A stretch of DNA of 64,000 nucleotides from Sphaerisporangium sp. (GTDB taxonomy: Bacteria > Actinomycetota > Actinomycetes > Streptosporangiales > Streptosporangiaceae), in the NCBI GenBank assembly GCA_025964675.1, contig JAOPYI010000158.1:1-64000 (forward strand). The letters run 5' to 3'. Shown here one piece after another: positions 1-7,986 of the stretch. The position numbers and the translations under genes are program-made. Below the pieces are notes generated by a model that saw only the letters and a list, made by a program, of their open reading frames with translations, was not told the DNA's origin and made no database searches. Numbering within the stretch: the first letter of the stretch is position 1; every line of letters begins with the position of its first letter.

Positions 1-188
1 ACGGGTTCTCGCCGCAGCGTGGACGGATGATGGCGGCCATGGCGGAGGGCCTCGACCTCGTCGCCGGCCGGCGGTTCACCTACGCTCCGCTGATCACCCA
101 CCGCTTCGGGCTGGACCAGGTCGACGCCGCGTTCGGCCTCATGGAGGACCGCGAGCCCGGCTTCGTCAAGTCCGTCATAATCCCCTGA
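1..188 (+). CDS. Zinc-dependent alcohol dehydrogenase, C-terminal fragment
   Basis: Reading from base 3 gives about 61 codons ending in a TGA at 186-188; the 5' part lies outside the window. The tail contains LITHRFGLDQVDAAFGLM followed by a short basic stretch and VKSVIIP. This is the usual end of the medium-chain (threonine/sorbitol dehydrogenase type) alcohol dehydrogenases: the last Rossmann helix, then the sheet strand that closes the catalytic domain. The catalytic zinc residues are not in the visible part, so substrate and cofactor cannot be read. Family assignment is by C-terminal pattern only. Confidence 0.7.
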   Translation, partial: GFSPQRGRMMAAMAEGLDLVAGRRFTYAPLITHRFGLDQVDAAFGLMEDREPGFVKSVIIP

Positions 189-306
189 TGCGGGTGAATG
201 GGAAAGCCGGTGAGAGAAGCGAGATCGGTCGGTTCGTGGGTGAGGGGGCGCGGGCGTCCATGCCAGAACTGCATGCGCCTGGTCGGGGCCGTGGGCGACA
301 AGGAGG

Positions 307-1119
307 CTAGGCGGAGAGCTTGGTGGACATGGTCGGAGACAGGGCCCCGCCACCCTTCGGCCGCTGCTCGACCGCGGGGGTCTGACCCGTTCGGATGTAC
401 CGGTCATAGAGCACCGCGGCGAGGATACCGCCGAGCACTGGGCCGACGATGCTTACCCACCAGCCGCTGTACGAGCCCGAGATGATCATAGGGCCGATGC
501 CGCGGGCGGGGTTGACCGCGGCGCCGTCGCTGGGGCCGCCGATGAAGACCGCGGTGGCGAGGGCGAAGCCGACCACCAGGGGGGCGAGGGCGGCGGGGAA
601 CCGTTCGTCGGTGGCGGCGGCGGTGACCACGAAGACCAGCACGAAGGTGATCAGGATCTCGACCAGCAGAGCCCGGCCGTCGCCCACACCGGGCGCGGGG
701 TTGGTGGCACCGAGGTGTGTGAGGGTCCGGGCCGCGTTGCCGTAGATGGCCCAGGTGGCGGCGGCGGCGAGGATACCGCCGGTCATCTGGGCGGTGATGT
801 AGCCGGTGACGTGCCGCCAGGAGAACCTGTGGATGACGGCCATGGCTATGGTGACGGCCGGGTTGAAGTGCGCGCCGGAGATGTGGCCGAGGCCGCCGAC
901 CAGCGCCGCCAGTGCGACCCCGTTGACCAAGACGATGGCCAGTGAGCCGTAGGACGGTCCGGCGATGGGGTGCCGCAGGCCGGCGGCGGTGGCGGTGGCG
1001 GTGATGGCGAACACCAGGATGAAGGTCCCGATGAACTCACCGAGGTAGGCGCCGACCACGCCTTTGGGGCCCGGTGCGGCGAACCCGTTGCGGGGCCTTT
1101 GGCCGGTCATGGTCTTCAT
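307..1119 (-). CDS. MIP-family aquaporin
   Basis: A 270-residue channel with the two half-helix NPA signatures of the aquaporin family, HFNPAVTI in the first half and AAVNPARGIG in the second, and about six hydrophobic segments. The residue after the second NPAR is Gly rather than the Asp usual in glycerol facilitators, which favours a water or small neutral solute channel. I chose the ATG at 1119 (start MKTMTG) because GGGAGG lies just upstream; the reading frame stays open further upstream but that part is not membrane-like. It is a single-gene unit next to the catalase pair. Confidence 0.9.
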   Translation of the reverse strand: MKTMTGQRPRNGFAAPGPKGVVGAYLGEFIGTFILVFAITATATAAGLRHPIAGPSYGSLAIVLVNGVALAALVGGLGHISGAHFNPAVTIAMAVIHRFSWRHVTGYITAQMTGGILAAAATWAIYGNAARTLTHLGATNPAPGVGDGRALLVEILITFVLVFVVTAAATDERFPAALAPLVVGFALATAVFIGGPSDGAAVNPARGIGPMIISGSYSGWWVSIVGPVLGGILAAVLYDRYIRTGQTPAVEQRPKGGGALSPTMSTKLSA

Positions 1120-1355
1120 GGTTTGCCTCCCGGAACGAGCCGGTGTCGCGAGTTTGTGCGTGTGTCGTGGCCGGTCAGGGCCGGTCGCGCCGCTCCTGCT
1201 GGGTAGGTGGCTCTGCGTTGTCGCATCGTCGAGCCCGACGATCGATTGCTTGTTGTCCTGGCACCGTGGGCGACAACCGGCCGATGGCGGGTGAAAGCTC
1301 GTTCGCGGGTTCCATCCAGGCCGCGGGTCGCGATCGGCTGGTGGGGACGGGTGGG

Positions 1356-2810
1356 TCAGGAGCCGTTGACTCCCAGGCCGTTGGCGACGTGGTCGCCGAG
1401 GTCCTTGGCGATGTTCCGCCAGTACTCCACCACGCGTACCTTCATGTCCGCGGTGACCTCGGGTGCCGAGGCGTGGTCGATGATGTTGGCGACCAGGTGG
1501 TCCTTGTCGGTGTCCGACAGCACCATCTCCCACAGCGCCCGCGGCTGACCGTAGTCGTCGTCCTGGGAGTGCAGGACGTAGGCGCTGCGGATGATCTCAC
1601 CGGCCACCGCGTACGACTCCCCCCTCCACAGGTCCGGATCCGCCACCGGGCCGCCTATGGTGTTGGGGGCGTACACCGGGTCGCCCGGGTTGAGGTAGGT
1701 CATCGCGCCGTCCTTGTTGTAGGAATGGACGGCCGACCTGGGCCGGTTCACCGGAAGCTGCAGGTAGTTCGGGCCGATCCGGTACCGATGGGTGTCAGGG
1801 TAGGAGAACAGCCGGCCCTGCAGCATCTTGTCCGGGGACGCGCCGATGCCGGGCACCAGGTTGGCGGGGTCGAACGCCGCCTGCTCGATCTCGGCGAAGT
1901 AGTTCTCCGGGTTGCGGTTCAGGGTGAGCTTCCCGATGGTGATCGGCGGGTAGTCGCCGTGCGGCCAGACCTTGGTCAGGTCGAACGGGTTGAACCGGTA
2001 GTCGGCGGCGTCGGTGAACGGCATGACCTGGATTTGCAGGCTCCACGCCGGGTGGTCGCCGTTGCTGATCGCCGTGCTGAGGTCCCGGATGTGGTGGTCG
2101 GGGTCGGTCGACTTCATGGCGTCGGCCTGGGCGCCGGTGAGATTCTTGATGCCCTGGTCGGTCTTGAAGTGGTACTTCACCCAGAACTTCTCGCCGCCCG
2201 CGTTGTACCACAGGAACGTGTGCGATCCGTAGCCGTTCAGATGCCGCCAGGAGGCCGGGGTGCCGCGATCGGTCATCAGGAACGTGACCTGGTGCGCCGA
2301 CTCCGGCGACAACGTCCAAAAGTCCCACTGCATGTTGTTGTCACGCAGATGGTTGTCGGCCCGGCGTTTCTGCGAGTGGATGAAGTCGGAGAACTTCTGC
2401 GGGTCCCGGATGAAGAAGATCGGCGTGTTGTTGCCGACCAGGTCGTAGTTACCGGCCTCGGTGTAGAACTTGATGGCGAAACCACGCGGGTCACGCGCGC
2501 TGTCGGCGCTGCCCAACTCACCCGCCACGGTACTGAACCGCAGCAGCAGATCGGTTTCGGCGCCCTTTTGGAACAGCCCGGCCTTGGTGAACTGGCTGAC
2601 GTCCTCGGTGATCTGCAGGACGCCGTAGGCGCCGCCGCCTTTGGCGTGCACCACCCGCTCGGGCACCCGCTCCCGGTTGAAATGCGCCATCTTCTGGATC
2701 AGGTAGTGATCCTGCAGCAACAGCGGCCCATTGGGGCCGACGGACTGTGAGAACTCGTCACTGGGCGCCGGGACTCCGGCGTCGGTGGTGGTGGCCGGCC
2801 TGTCGATCAT
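1356..2810 (-). CDS. katA: Monofunctional haem catalase (KatA)
   Basis: A 484-residue small-subunit catalase that decomposes hydrogen peroxide in the cytoplasm. The distal haem histidine is in VVHAKGGGAYG (about residue 55), the conserved Asn is in VGNNTPIFFIRD, and the proximal haem tyrosine is in RLFSYPDTHRYRIG (about residue 337). Length fits clade 3 catalases. The ATG at 2810 (MIDRPATTTD) has a GGAG ribosome site; longer in-frame options run into the fur gene. It lies 14 bp downstream of the Fur-family gene on the same strand, the usual furA-katA arrangement in which the regulator senses peroxide or metal and represses the pair. Confidence 0.95.
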   Translation of the reverse strand: MIDRPATTTDAGVPAPSDEFSQSVGPNGPLLLQDHYLIQKMAHFNRERVPERVVHAKGGGAYGVLQITEDVSQFTKAGLFQKGAETDLLLRFSTVAGELGSADSARDPRGFAIKFYTEAGNYDLVGNNTPIFFIRDPQKFSDFIHSQKRRADNHLRDNNMQWDFWTLSPESAHQVTFLMTDRGTPASWRHLNGYGSHTFLWYNAGGEKFWVKYHFKTDQGIKNLTGAQADAMKSTDPDHHIRDLSTAISNGDHPAWSLQIQVMPFTDAADYRFNPFDLTKVWPHGDYPPITIGKLTLNRNPENYFAEIEQAAFDPANLVPGIGASPDKMLQGRLFSYPDTHRYRIGPNYLQLPVNRPRSAVHSYNKDGAMTYLNPGDPVYAPNTIGGPVADPDLWRGESYAVAGEIIRSAYVLHSQDDDYGQPRALWEMVLSDTDKDHLVANIIDHASAPEVTADMKVRVVEYWRNIAKDLGDHVANGLGVNGS

Positions 2811-2824
2811 TGCGACGCTCCTTG

Positions 2825-3271
2825 TTATCGGTGGACACGTGTGCGCTGGCACTGGGGGCACACGCCCCAGAAGATGACGTCGGCCTGCTGGACCTGATAC
2901 CCGGCGTTGTGCACCGGCTCCAGGCACGGCGCCTCACCCTGGACACAGTCGACATCAGTGATCGCCGCGCAACCCCGGCACACCAGGTGATGATGGTCGT
3001 CGCCGACCCGGCCTTCATACCGGGCCGGGCTTCCGGCCGGTTCGATCCGCCGCAGCAGACCCGCATCGGTCAGTGCGTTCAGGGCCTCGTACACCGCTTG
3101 GGTGGACACGGCACCGACGTGGCCCCGCGCCAGAGCCGCGATCTCCTCGGCTCTGAGGTGCGGGCGGGCCCGCACCGTCTCAAGGATGGCCAGCCGGGCG
3201 ACGGTCGCCCGAAGCCCCTGGCTGCGCAACTCCGCAGCGGCGGTAGAGGTCCCTGACGTTTCGGTCGTCAT
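2825..3271 (-). CDS. furA: Fur-family peroxide/metal regulator
   Basis: A 148-residue Fur-superfamily repressor: N-terminal winged helix (LRSQGLRATVARLAILETV, then a recognition helix around STQAVYEALNAL), followed by the metal-binding dimerisation part with HHHLVCRGC near residues 93-101. A second CxxC (VCPQC) near the C-terminus would complete a structural zinc site. It is the first gene of a two-gene unit with katA, so it is probably the FurA/CatR-type peroxide sensor that represses its own operon. The ATG at 3271 was chosen because the N-terminus matches normal family length. I did not find a clear operator palindrome in the 140 bp upstream. Confidence 0.9.
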   Translation of the reverse strand: MTTETSGTSTAAAELRSQGLRATVARLAILETVRARPHLRAEEIAALARGHVGAVSTQAVYEALNALTDAGLLRRIEPAGSPARYEGRVGDDHHHLVCRGCAAITDVDCVQGEAPCLEPVHNAGYQVQQADVIFWGVCPQCQRTRVHR

Positions 3272-3413
3272 CTATCCAGAGCAACACGTAAACACGAACA
3301 ACTCAAGAAGACGAACCCTTCGCCTTGGTCAAACCTCCGTAATCTCGCAGCTCAGCTGTCCTGGTGCCACACCGCTCTCGCCGTCTCGGGGGAGTCGTCC
3401 GCGACCGGGGGCG

Positions 3414-4433
3414 TCAGGCCGAGCCGCGCTCGACCAGGTGTGTGTCCAGTATGACGACGGGCTGCTCCAAACGCTCGCCGTTGATGCGGGAGACCAGGAG
3501 CTGCGCCATCTGGCGGCCCATGTCCTCGGTCGGCTGGTGGACGCTCGTCAGGGGCGGCACGGTGTGCGCGGCGATGGCCGAGTCGTCGAAACCGATCACC
3601 GCCACGTCGCCGGGGATGACCTTGCCGCGTTCCTTGAGCACCCGCATCGCGCCGATGGCCATGGGGTCGGAGGCCGTGAAGACGGCGTCCAGCGCGGGAT
3701 GCCGGTCGAGCAGCCGCTCCATCGCGGCGACCCCGCTGCTCTCGCTGAAGTCGCCGTACGCGACCAGCTCGGGCACCCCGGTCGCCAGCAGCGCGTCGCG
3801 GTACCCGGCCAGACGGTCGACTCCCACGCCCATGTCCTGCGGGCCGGCGATGGTGGCGATGCGGCGCCTGCCCTTACCGAGCAGGTACTTGACCGCCTGC
3901 CGGGCGCCGGCCCGGTTGTCCATGTCGACGTAGCTGAACGGCGTGAACCCGACCGGACGGCCGCCGAGGACGGTGGGCACGCCCATCTCCTCCAGCCGGC
4001 CGGGCAGCGGGTCGGCGCCGTGCAGCGAGATCAGCAGGACGCCGTCGACGTGCTGACCGGTGAGATACAGCTCGAGGCGCTCGTGCTCGTCGCTGGACTG
4101 CGCCATCGTCAGGATGAGCTGCAGCCCGGTCTCGGACAGCGACGAGCCGATCCCGCGGATGATGCCCGCGAAGAACGGCTCGTCGAAGATGCGTTGCTCC
4201 GACTCGGACACGACCAGCGCGATCGTGTCGGTGCGCCTGGTGACCAGAGTGCGCGCCGCCCGGTTGGGCACGTAGCCGAGCTCGTCGATGGCCTGCCGCA
4301 CCGCTTCGCGCGCCTTCTCGCTGACCTTCGGCGAGCCGTTGATGACGCGCGAGACCGTGCCTCGGCCGACCCCGGCGCGAGCGGCGACGGCCTCGAGGGT
4401 CGGTCGCGCTCCCGAGCGGCGGTCCCCGTTCAT
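3414..4433 (-). CDS. cebR: LacI-family repressor of the cellobiose operon (CebR)
   Basis: A 339-residue LacI/GalR regulator. The N-terminal HTH reads TLEAVAARAGVGRGTVSRVI and is followed by the hinge helix and a periplasmic-binding-like effector domain with VIGFDDSAIA near the C-terminus. It is the last gene of cebE-cebF-cebG-bglC-cebR, 27 bp after the beta-glucosidase stop. Two perfect copies of the known Streptomyces CebR box TGGGAGCGCTCCCA upstream of cebE (9453-9466 and 9583-9596) make it the likely cellobiose-responsive repressor of this operon. Streptomyces usually carries cebR upstream of cebE, so the gene order differs here. ATG start at 4433. Confidence 0.92.
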   Translation of the reverse strand: MNGDRRSGARPTLEAVAARAGVGRGTVSRVINGSPKVSEKAREAVRQAIDELGYVPNRAARTLVTRRTDTIALVVSESEQRIFDEPFFAGIIRGIGSSLSETGLQLILTMAQSSDEHERLELYLTGQHVDGVLLISLHGADPLPGRLEEMGVPTVLGGRPVGFTPFSYVDMDNRAGARQAVKYLLGKGRRRIATIAGPQDMGVGVDRLAGYRDALLATGVPELVAYGDFSESSGVAAMERLLDRHPALDAVFTASDPMAIGAMRVLKERGKVIPGDVAVIGFDDSAIAAHTVPPLTSVHQPTEDMGRQMAQLLVSRINGERLEQPVVILDTHLVERGSA

Positions 4434-4460
4434 GAAAAGTGCCCCCTCTTACGTTAGGCC

Positions 4461-5894
4461 TTATTCTGCCGGACCACGAAGGCCGCCTCGGCGGATCGTG
4501 TCGGCATACCAGAACGCGCTGGCCTTGGGGGTTCTGCGCTGGGTGGGATAGTCGACGTAGACGAGCCCGAAACGCTTACCGTATCCCCACGCCCACTCGA
4601 AGTTGTCCATCAGAGACCAGGCGAAATATCCCTTCAAGGGAATGCCCGCCTCGATGGCGGAGTGGCAGGTGCGCAGGTGCGCCTCGATGTACGCCAGGCG
4701 CTCCTGGTCGTCCACCGTCTCGCCGACCACGACGTCGTCGAACGCCGCGCCGTTCTCGGAGATGACCAGCGGGATGCTCGGGTAGTCGCGGGCCACCCGC
4801 TGGAGCACCTCGTAAAGGCCCGTGTCGTCGATCTCCCAGCCCATCGAGGTGACCGGGCGGCCGCCGTTCACGAAGGAAACGTGCTCGCTTCCCGGCCAGG
4901 GCGAGCCGGCGCCGGTCGGCGCGGCCGCGGCGGACGCGGCCCCGCCCGGCTTCCCCGACACCGTGAACCGGCTGTAGTAGTTGACCATGAGCGTGTCGAA
5001 CGGCGCGGAGATGGTCTCCATGTCGCCGTCCTTGATGAAGTCGATCTCGGTGACGTGGCTCAGGTCCGCGAGGACGTCCTCGGGGTAGGAGCCCTTCAGC
5101 AGCGCGTCCAGGAAGAACCGGTTCTGCAGGCCGTCGATGCGGCGGGCGGCGTCCAGATCGGCCGGGTCGTCGCCGGCCGAGCTGATCGCGTACAGGTTGA
5201 CGGACCCGCCGATCTGGGATCCCGCGCCCTGGGCGCGAAGGGCCTGGACCGACAGGCCGTGGGCGAGGTTGAGATGGTGGGCGGCCCTGATGGAGGCCGC
5301 CGGCTCGCGGCGTCCCGGAGCGTGCTCCCCTGAGGAGTAGCCGAGGAAGGCGGCGCACCAGGGCTCGTTCACGGTGCTCCAGTTGCGCACGCGGTCGCCG
5401 AGGGCCTGATGCACGCGCGCCGCGAAGTCGGCGAAGCGCTTCGACGTGTCGCGCGCGGGCCAGCCGCCGGCGTCCTCGAGGGCCTGGGGCAGGTCCCAGT
5501 GGTACAGGGTCAGCCACGGGTCGATTCCTTGGGCGAGGAGCTCGTCCACCAGCCGCCGGTAGAAGTCGAGGCCGGCCTCGTTGACCGTGCCCGCGCCGTC
5601 GGGCTGGATCCTCGGCCAGGAGACCGAGAAGCGATAGGCGGTCAGGCCGAGGTCCGCCATGAGGGCCACGTCGTCGCGGTAGCGGCGGTAGTGGTCGATG
5701 GCGACCTCGGCGTTCTCGCCGTTGAGTACGCGGCCGGGCTGCCCGACGAACGTGTCCCAGATGGAGGTCCCGCGCCCGTCGGCGCTGATCGAGCCTTCGA
5801 TCTGGTACGCCGAGGTGGCGGCTCCCCAGACGAAGCCGGTGGGGAACACCAGGGCGGGAGCGTCGGTCTCGGGTTGAGTCTCCTGCGTGGTCAC
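4461..5894 (-). CDS. bglC: GH1 beta-glucosidase
   Basis: A 477-residue family-1 glycosidase that would hydrolyse imported cellobiose and other beta-glucosides in the cytoplasm; no signal peptide is seen. The N-terminal FVWGAATSAYQIEG motif, the acid/base Glu in TVNEPW (about residue 173) and the nucleophile Glu in ISENGAAF (about residue 378) are all present. The GTG start at 5894 overlaps the stop of the upstream permease gene (GTGA), indicating translational coupling. Length and position match BglC of the Streptomyces cellobiose system. Confidence 0.95.
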   Translation of the reverse strand: MTTQETQPETDAPALVFPTGFVWGAATSAYQIEGSISADGRGTSIWDTFVGQPGRVLNGENAEVAIDHYRRYRDDVALMADLGLTAYRFSVSWPRIQPDGAGTVNEAGLDFYRRLVDELLAQGIDPWLTLYHWDLPQALEDAGGWPARDTSKRFADFAARVHQALGDRVRNWSTVNEPWCAAFLGYSSGEHAPGRREPAASIRAAHHLNLAHGLSVQALRAQGAGSQIGGSVNLYAISSAGDDPADLDAARRIDGLQNRFFLDALLKGSYPEDVLADLSHVTEIDFIKDGDMETISAPFDTLMVNYYSRFTVSGKPGGAASAAAAPTGAGSPWPGSEHVSFVNGGRPVTSMGWEIDDTGLYEVLQRVARDYPSIPLVISENGAAFDDVVVGETVDDQERLAYIEAHLRTCHSAIEAGIPLKGYFAWSLMDNFEWAWGYGKRFGLVYVDYPTQRRTPKASAFWYADTIRRGGLRGPAE

Positions 5895-6775
5895 GCTTTG
5901 ACCGCACCTTCCATGAGTCCGCCGACGATCTGCCGGCCGAACGCGACGAAAACGACAATGAGGGGTAGTACGGATAGGGCCGTGCCTGTGAAGATCAGCA
6001 CGTAGTCCGTGGTGTGGGCCGCGGTGAGGAAGCTGATCGAGACCTGCACCGTGGGGTTCTCCGGCGTGAGGACGATCATGGGCCACATGAACTCGTTCCA
6101 GTTCAACATGAAGGTCTGCAGCGCCAGGACGGCCATGCCCGGCCGTACGGCGGGCAGGATCACGTTCCACCAGATGCGCAACGTGGAGGCGCCGTCCACC
6201 CGGGCCGCCTCGACCAGCTCCTCGGGCACGGCCTGGTCGGTGTACTGCGTCATCATGAACACGCCGAAGCCGTTGAGCAGGTACGGCAGGATGACCGCCT
6301 TGAGCGTCCCGACCCAGCCGAGGCTCACCATGAGCTGGTAGAGCGGGACGATGCCCATCTGCTGCAGCGGCACCATCATCGTGAGCAGGATGGAGCCGAG
6401 CAGGAGGTTGCGCCCGCGGAAGTGGAGCCGGGCGAAGGCGAAGCCCGCGAACGTCGAGATGATCACGACGGAGACCGTGACGGTGGACGTGACGATCAGA
6501 GAGTTCAGCAGGCCTGTGAGGAAGTGCGCGTCCTCGGTGTTGAGCACCCTTTGGACGTTCTCGCCGAGGTTGCCCCCGGGGAGCAGCGGCGGCGGCACGT
6601 CCACGGCGTCGGAGTTCGTCCGCGACGCGATGATGATCATCCAGTAGATCGGGAAGGCCGACAACAGGACGGTGAAGCCGAGGGCGATCTTGGTCAGCGG
6701 CGTGGCGCGGAACGGGTCCCGCTTGCCGTCGCCCCTGGCCCTTCCCGCGGGCCTGACCCGCGTGATCGCGGTCAC
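5891..6775 (-). CDS. cebG: Cellobiose ABC transporter permease (CebG-like)
   Basis: A 294-residue inner-membrane permease of the MalG/CebG type with six predicted membrane helices. The EAA loop that contacts the ATPase reads EAARVDGASTLRIWWNVILP. Its GTG start (6775) overlaps the TGA of the preceding permease, and its own stop overlaps the bglC start, so the three genes are translationally coupled. No ATPase gene lies in the operon; in Streptomyces the CebEFG system borrows the shared MsiK ATPase, and a candidate of that type is encoded at 22.0-23.3 kb. Confidence 0.92.
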   Translation of the reverse strand: MTAITRVRPAGRARGDGKRDPFRATPLTKIALGFTVLLSAFPIYWMIIIASRTNSDAVDVPPPLLPGGNLGENVQRVLNTEDAHFLTGLLNSLIVTSTVTVSVVIISTFAGFAFARLHFRGRNLLLGSILLTMMVPLQQMGIVPLYQLMVSLGWVGTLKAVILPYLLNGFGVFMMTQYTDQAVPEELVEAARVDGASTLRIWWNVILPAVRPGMAVLALQTFMLNWNEFMWPMIVLTPENPTVQVSISFLTAAHTTDYVLIFTGTALSVLPLIVVFVAFGRQIVGGLMEGAVKA

Positions 6776-7752
6776 TTGCTGCCCCCAATCCGGCGGACGA
6801 AGGTGTAGTTGATCCCGACGCCGAGGAGGATCAGGATGAACAGCAGCCAGGCCGCGGCGGCCGCGTAGCCGTAGTCGAAGTTCCTGAATCCCTGCTCGAC
6901 GATGTACATCGCGATCGTCTGGAACTGGCCGGTCGCGCCGCCGTCCATCCGGTTGCTGGCGAACATGACGGGTTCGGCGAAGAGCGTGAGGCCGCCGATC
7001 GTGGAGACGAAGACGGTGAAGATGATCGTGGGCCGGATCATCGGCAGCGTGATGCTCCAGAACTGCCGCCGGGAGGACGCGCCGTCGATCGACGCCGCCT
7101 CGTAGAGATCGCGGGGAATCGTCTGCATGCCGGCGAGATAGATGATCGCGTTGTAGCCGGTCCAGCGCCAGTCCACCATGCTGGCGATGGCTGTCCAGGA
7201 GGACCACTTCGCGCTCTGCCAGTCGATGTGGTGGTCGACGCCGAGGAAGCCGAGCAGCCAGTTGAACAGCCCGAAGTCACGGCCGTAGAGCTGGGTGAAC
7301 ACGATGGCGACGGCGACGACCGAGGTGACCAGCGGGAGGAGCACGCCCAGGCGGAAGAAGAGCCGCCCGCGCAGCCGCTTGTTGAGCGCGTTGGCCAGCA
7401 TGAGGGCGAGGAAAAGCTGCGGCACCGTGGCCAGCGCGAATATGCCGACGGTGTTGATCACCGCGTTCCAGAAGTCCGCGTCGGCCAGCAGCTTGGTGTA
7501 GTTCTTCAGGCCGGTGAACGAGGCGTCGCCGCCGGCCAGCCCATAGTCCTGGAGGGAGACCCACAGGGTGAACACCAGGGGAAAGAGGCCGAAGATCGCG
7601 AAGAGGATGAAATACGGAGAGATCAGGAAGTAGGGAGTCGCTTTGAGGTCCATCTGGGACCAGAAACGGCGCGAGGACCGGGAGTGGTGGCGTCCCGGTC
7701 CGGGTGGAGGTGGCGCCGGATCCGCCCGCTCGGTGTGGAGGTTGACGCTCAT
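6772..7752 (-). CDS. cebF: Cellobiose ABC transporter permease (CebF-like)
   Basis: A 326-residue permease of the MalF/CebF type. A proline-rich cytoplasmic N-terminus is followed by about six membrane helices, and the EAA loop is EAASIDGASSRRQFWSITLP. I chose the ATG at 7752 (MSVNLHTERAD). A GTG at 7788 is in frame, but the sequence before it reads through a hairpin and lacks a ribosome site. It follows the binding-protein gene after a 234-bp spacer holding two hairpins, which may lower permease expression relative to the binding protein. Confidence 0.92.
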   Translation of the reverse strand: MSVNLHTERADPAPPPPGPGRHHSRSSRRFWSQMDLKATPYFLISPYFILFAIFGLFPLVFTLWVSLQDYGLAGGDASFTGLKNYTKLLADADFWNAVINTVGIFALATVPQLFLALMLANALNKRLRGRLFFRLGVLLPLVTSVVAVAIVFTQLYGRDFGLFNWLLGFLGVDHHIDWQSAKWSSWTAIASMVDWRWTGYNAIIYLAGMQTIPRDLYEAASIDGASSRRQFWSITLPMIRPTIIFTVFVSTIGGLTLFAEPVMFASNRMDGGATGQFQTIAMYIVEQGFRNFDYGYAAAAAWLLFILILLGVGINYTFVRRIGGSK

Positions 7753-7754
7753 CG

Positions 7755-7800
7755 GAATTCCGGGGCGGGGCCCCTGGCCTTCAGCCACGGGGAGGAAGCC
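7755..7800. repeat. Hairpin resembling an IS605/IS1341 end, between cebE and cebF
   Basis: On the plus strand CCCCTGGC, a CTTCA loop and GCCACGGGG (about 7771-7790) form an 8-bp stem with one bulged base, followed by AGGAAGCCCC. The layout (GGCCTTCA loop, GGGGAGGAAGCCCC tail) is like the terminal hairpin common next to actinobacterial IS605/IS1341-type TnpB elements. No transposase is present, so this is either a remnant or a coincidental mRNA hairpin. Confidence 0.4.
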
Positions 7801-7902
7801 CCATTCTCCTTTTTCATCGGTAACGGTCGTGGAGTGTCCGCTACCAAGCGATAACCAAGCTCGGCATCGGTACGACTGGGCGGGCCCTCCCGGGCGATGG
7901 GC

Positions 7903-7925
7903 GGCGGTGGGGTCCCGCCACCGCC
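7903..7925 (-). other. Small intercistronic hairpin in the ceb operon
   Basis: GGCGGTGG (7903-7910) pairs with CCACCGCC (7918-7925) across a 7-nt loop. It lies between the strong hairpin after cebE and the cebF start and could help stabilise or attenuate the polycistronic message. Confidence 0.45.
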
Positions 7926-7943
7926 CCTCGCTCGGGACGGCGT

Positions 7944-7984
7944 GTCACCGGCTCGCCGGGTGGGTGCCGGGGCGAGCCGGTGAC
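7944..7984 (-). terminator. Strong hairpin directly after cebE (attenuating or stabilising)
   Basis: GTCACCGGCTCGCC (7944-7957) and its exact reverse complement (7971-7984) form a 14-bp perfect stem with a 13-nt loop, three bases past the cebE stop codon. There is no U-tract, and cebF-cebG-bglC-cebR continue on the same strand. A partial terminator or 3'-end stabiliser that gives excess binding protein over permease, as in many sugar ABC operons, is the likely role. Confidence 0.7.
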
Positions 7985-7986
7985 GA

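Noticed and set aside
1074-2750. Long plus-strand reading frame opposite the catalase gene
   Set aside because: It is the complement of a clear catalase with intact haem motifs; its Val/Arg/Asp-rich composition is typical of antisense frames.
7755-7800. Intact IS605/IS1341 insertion
   Set aside because: Only one hairpin-like end is seen; there is no tnpA or tnpB reading frame nearby.
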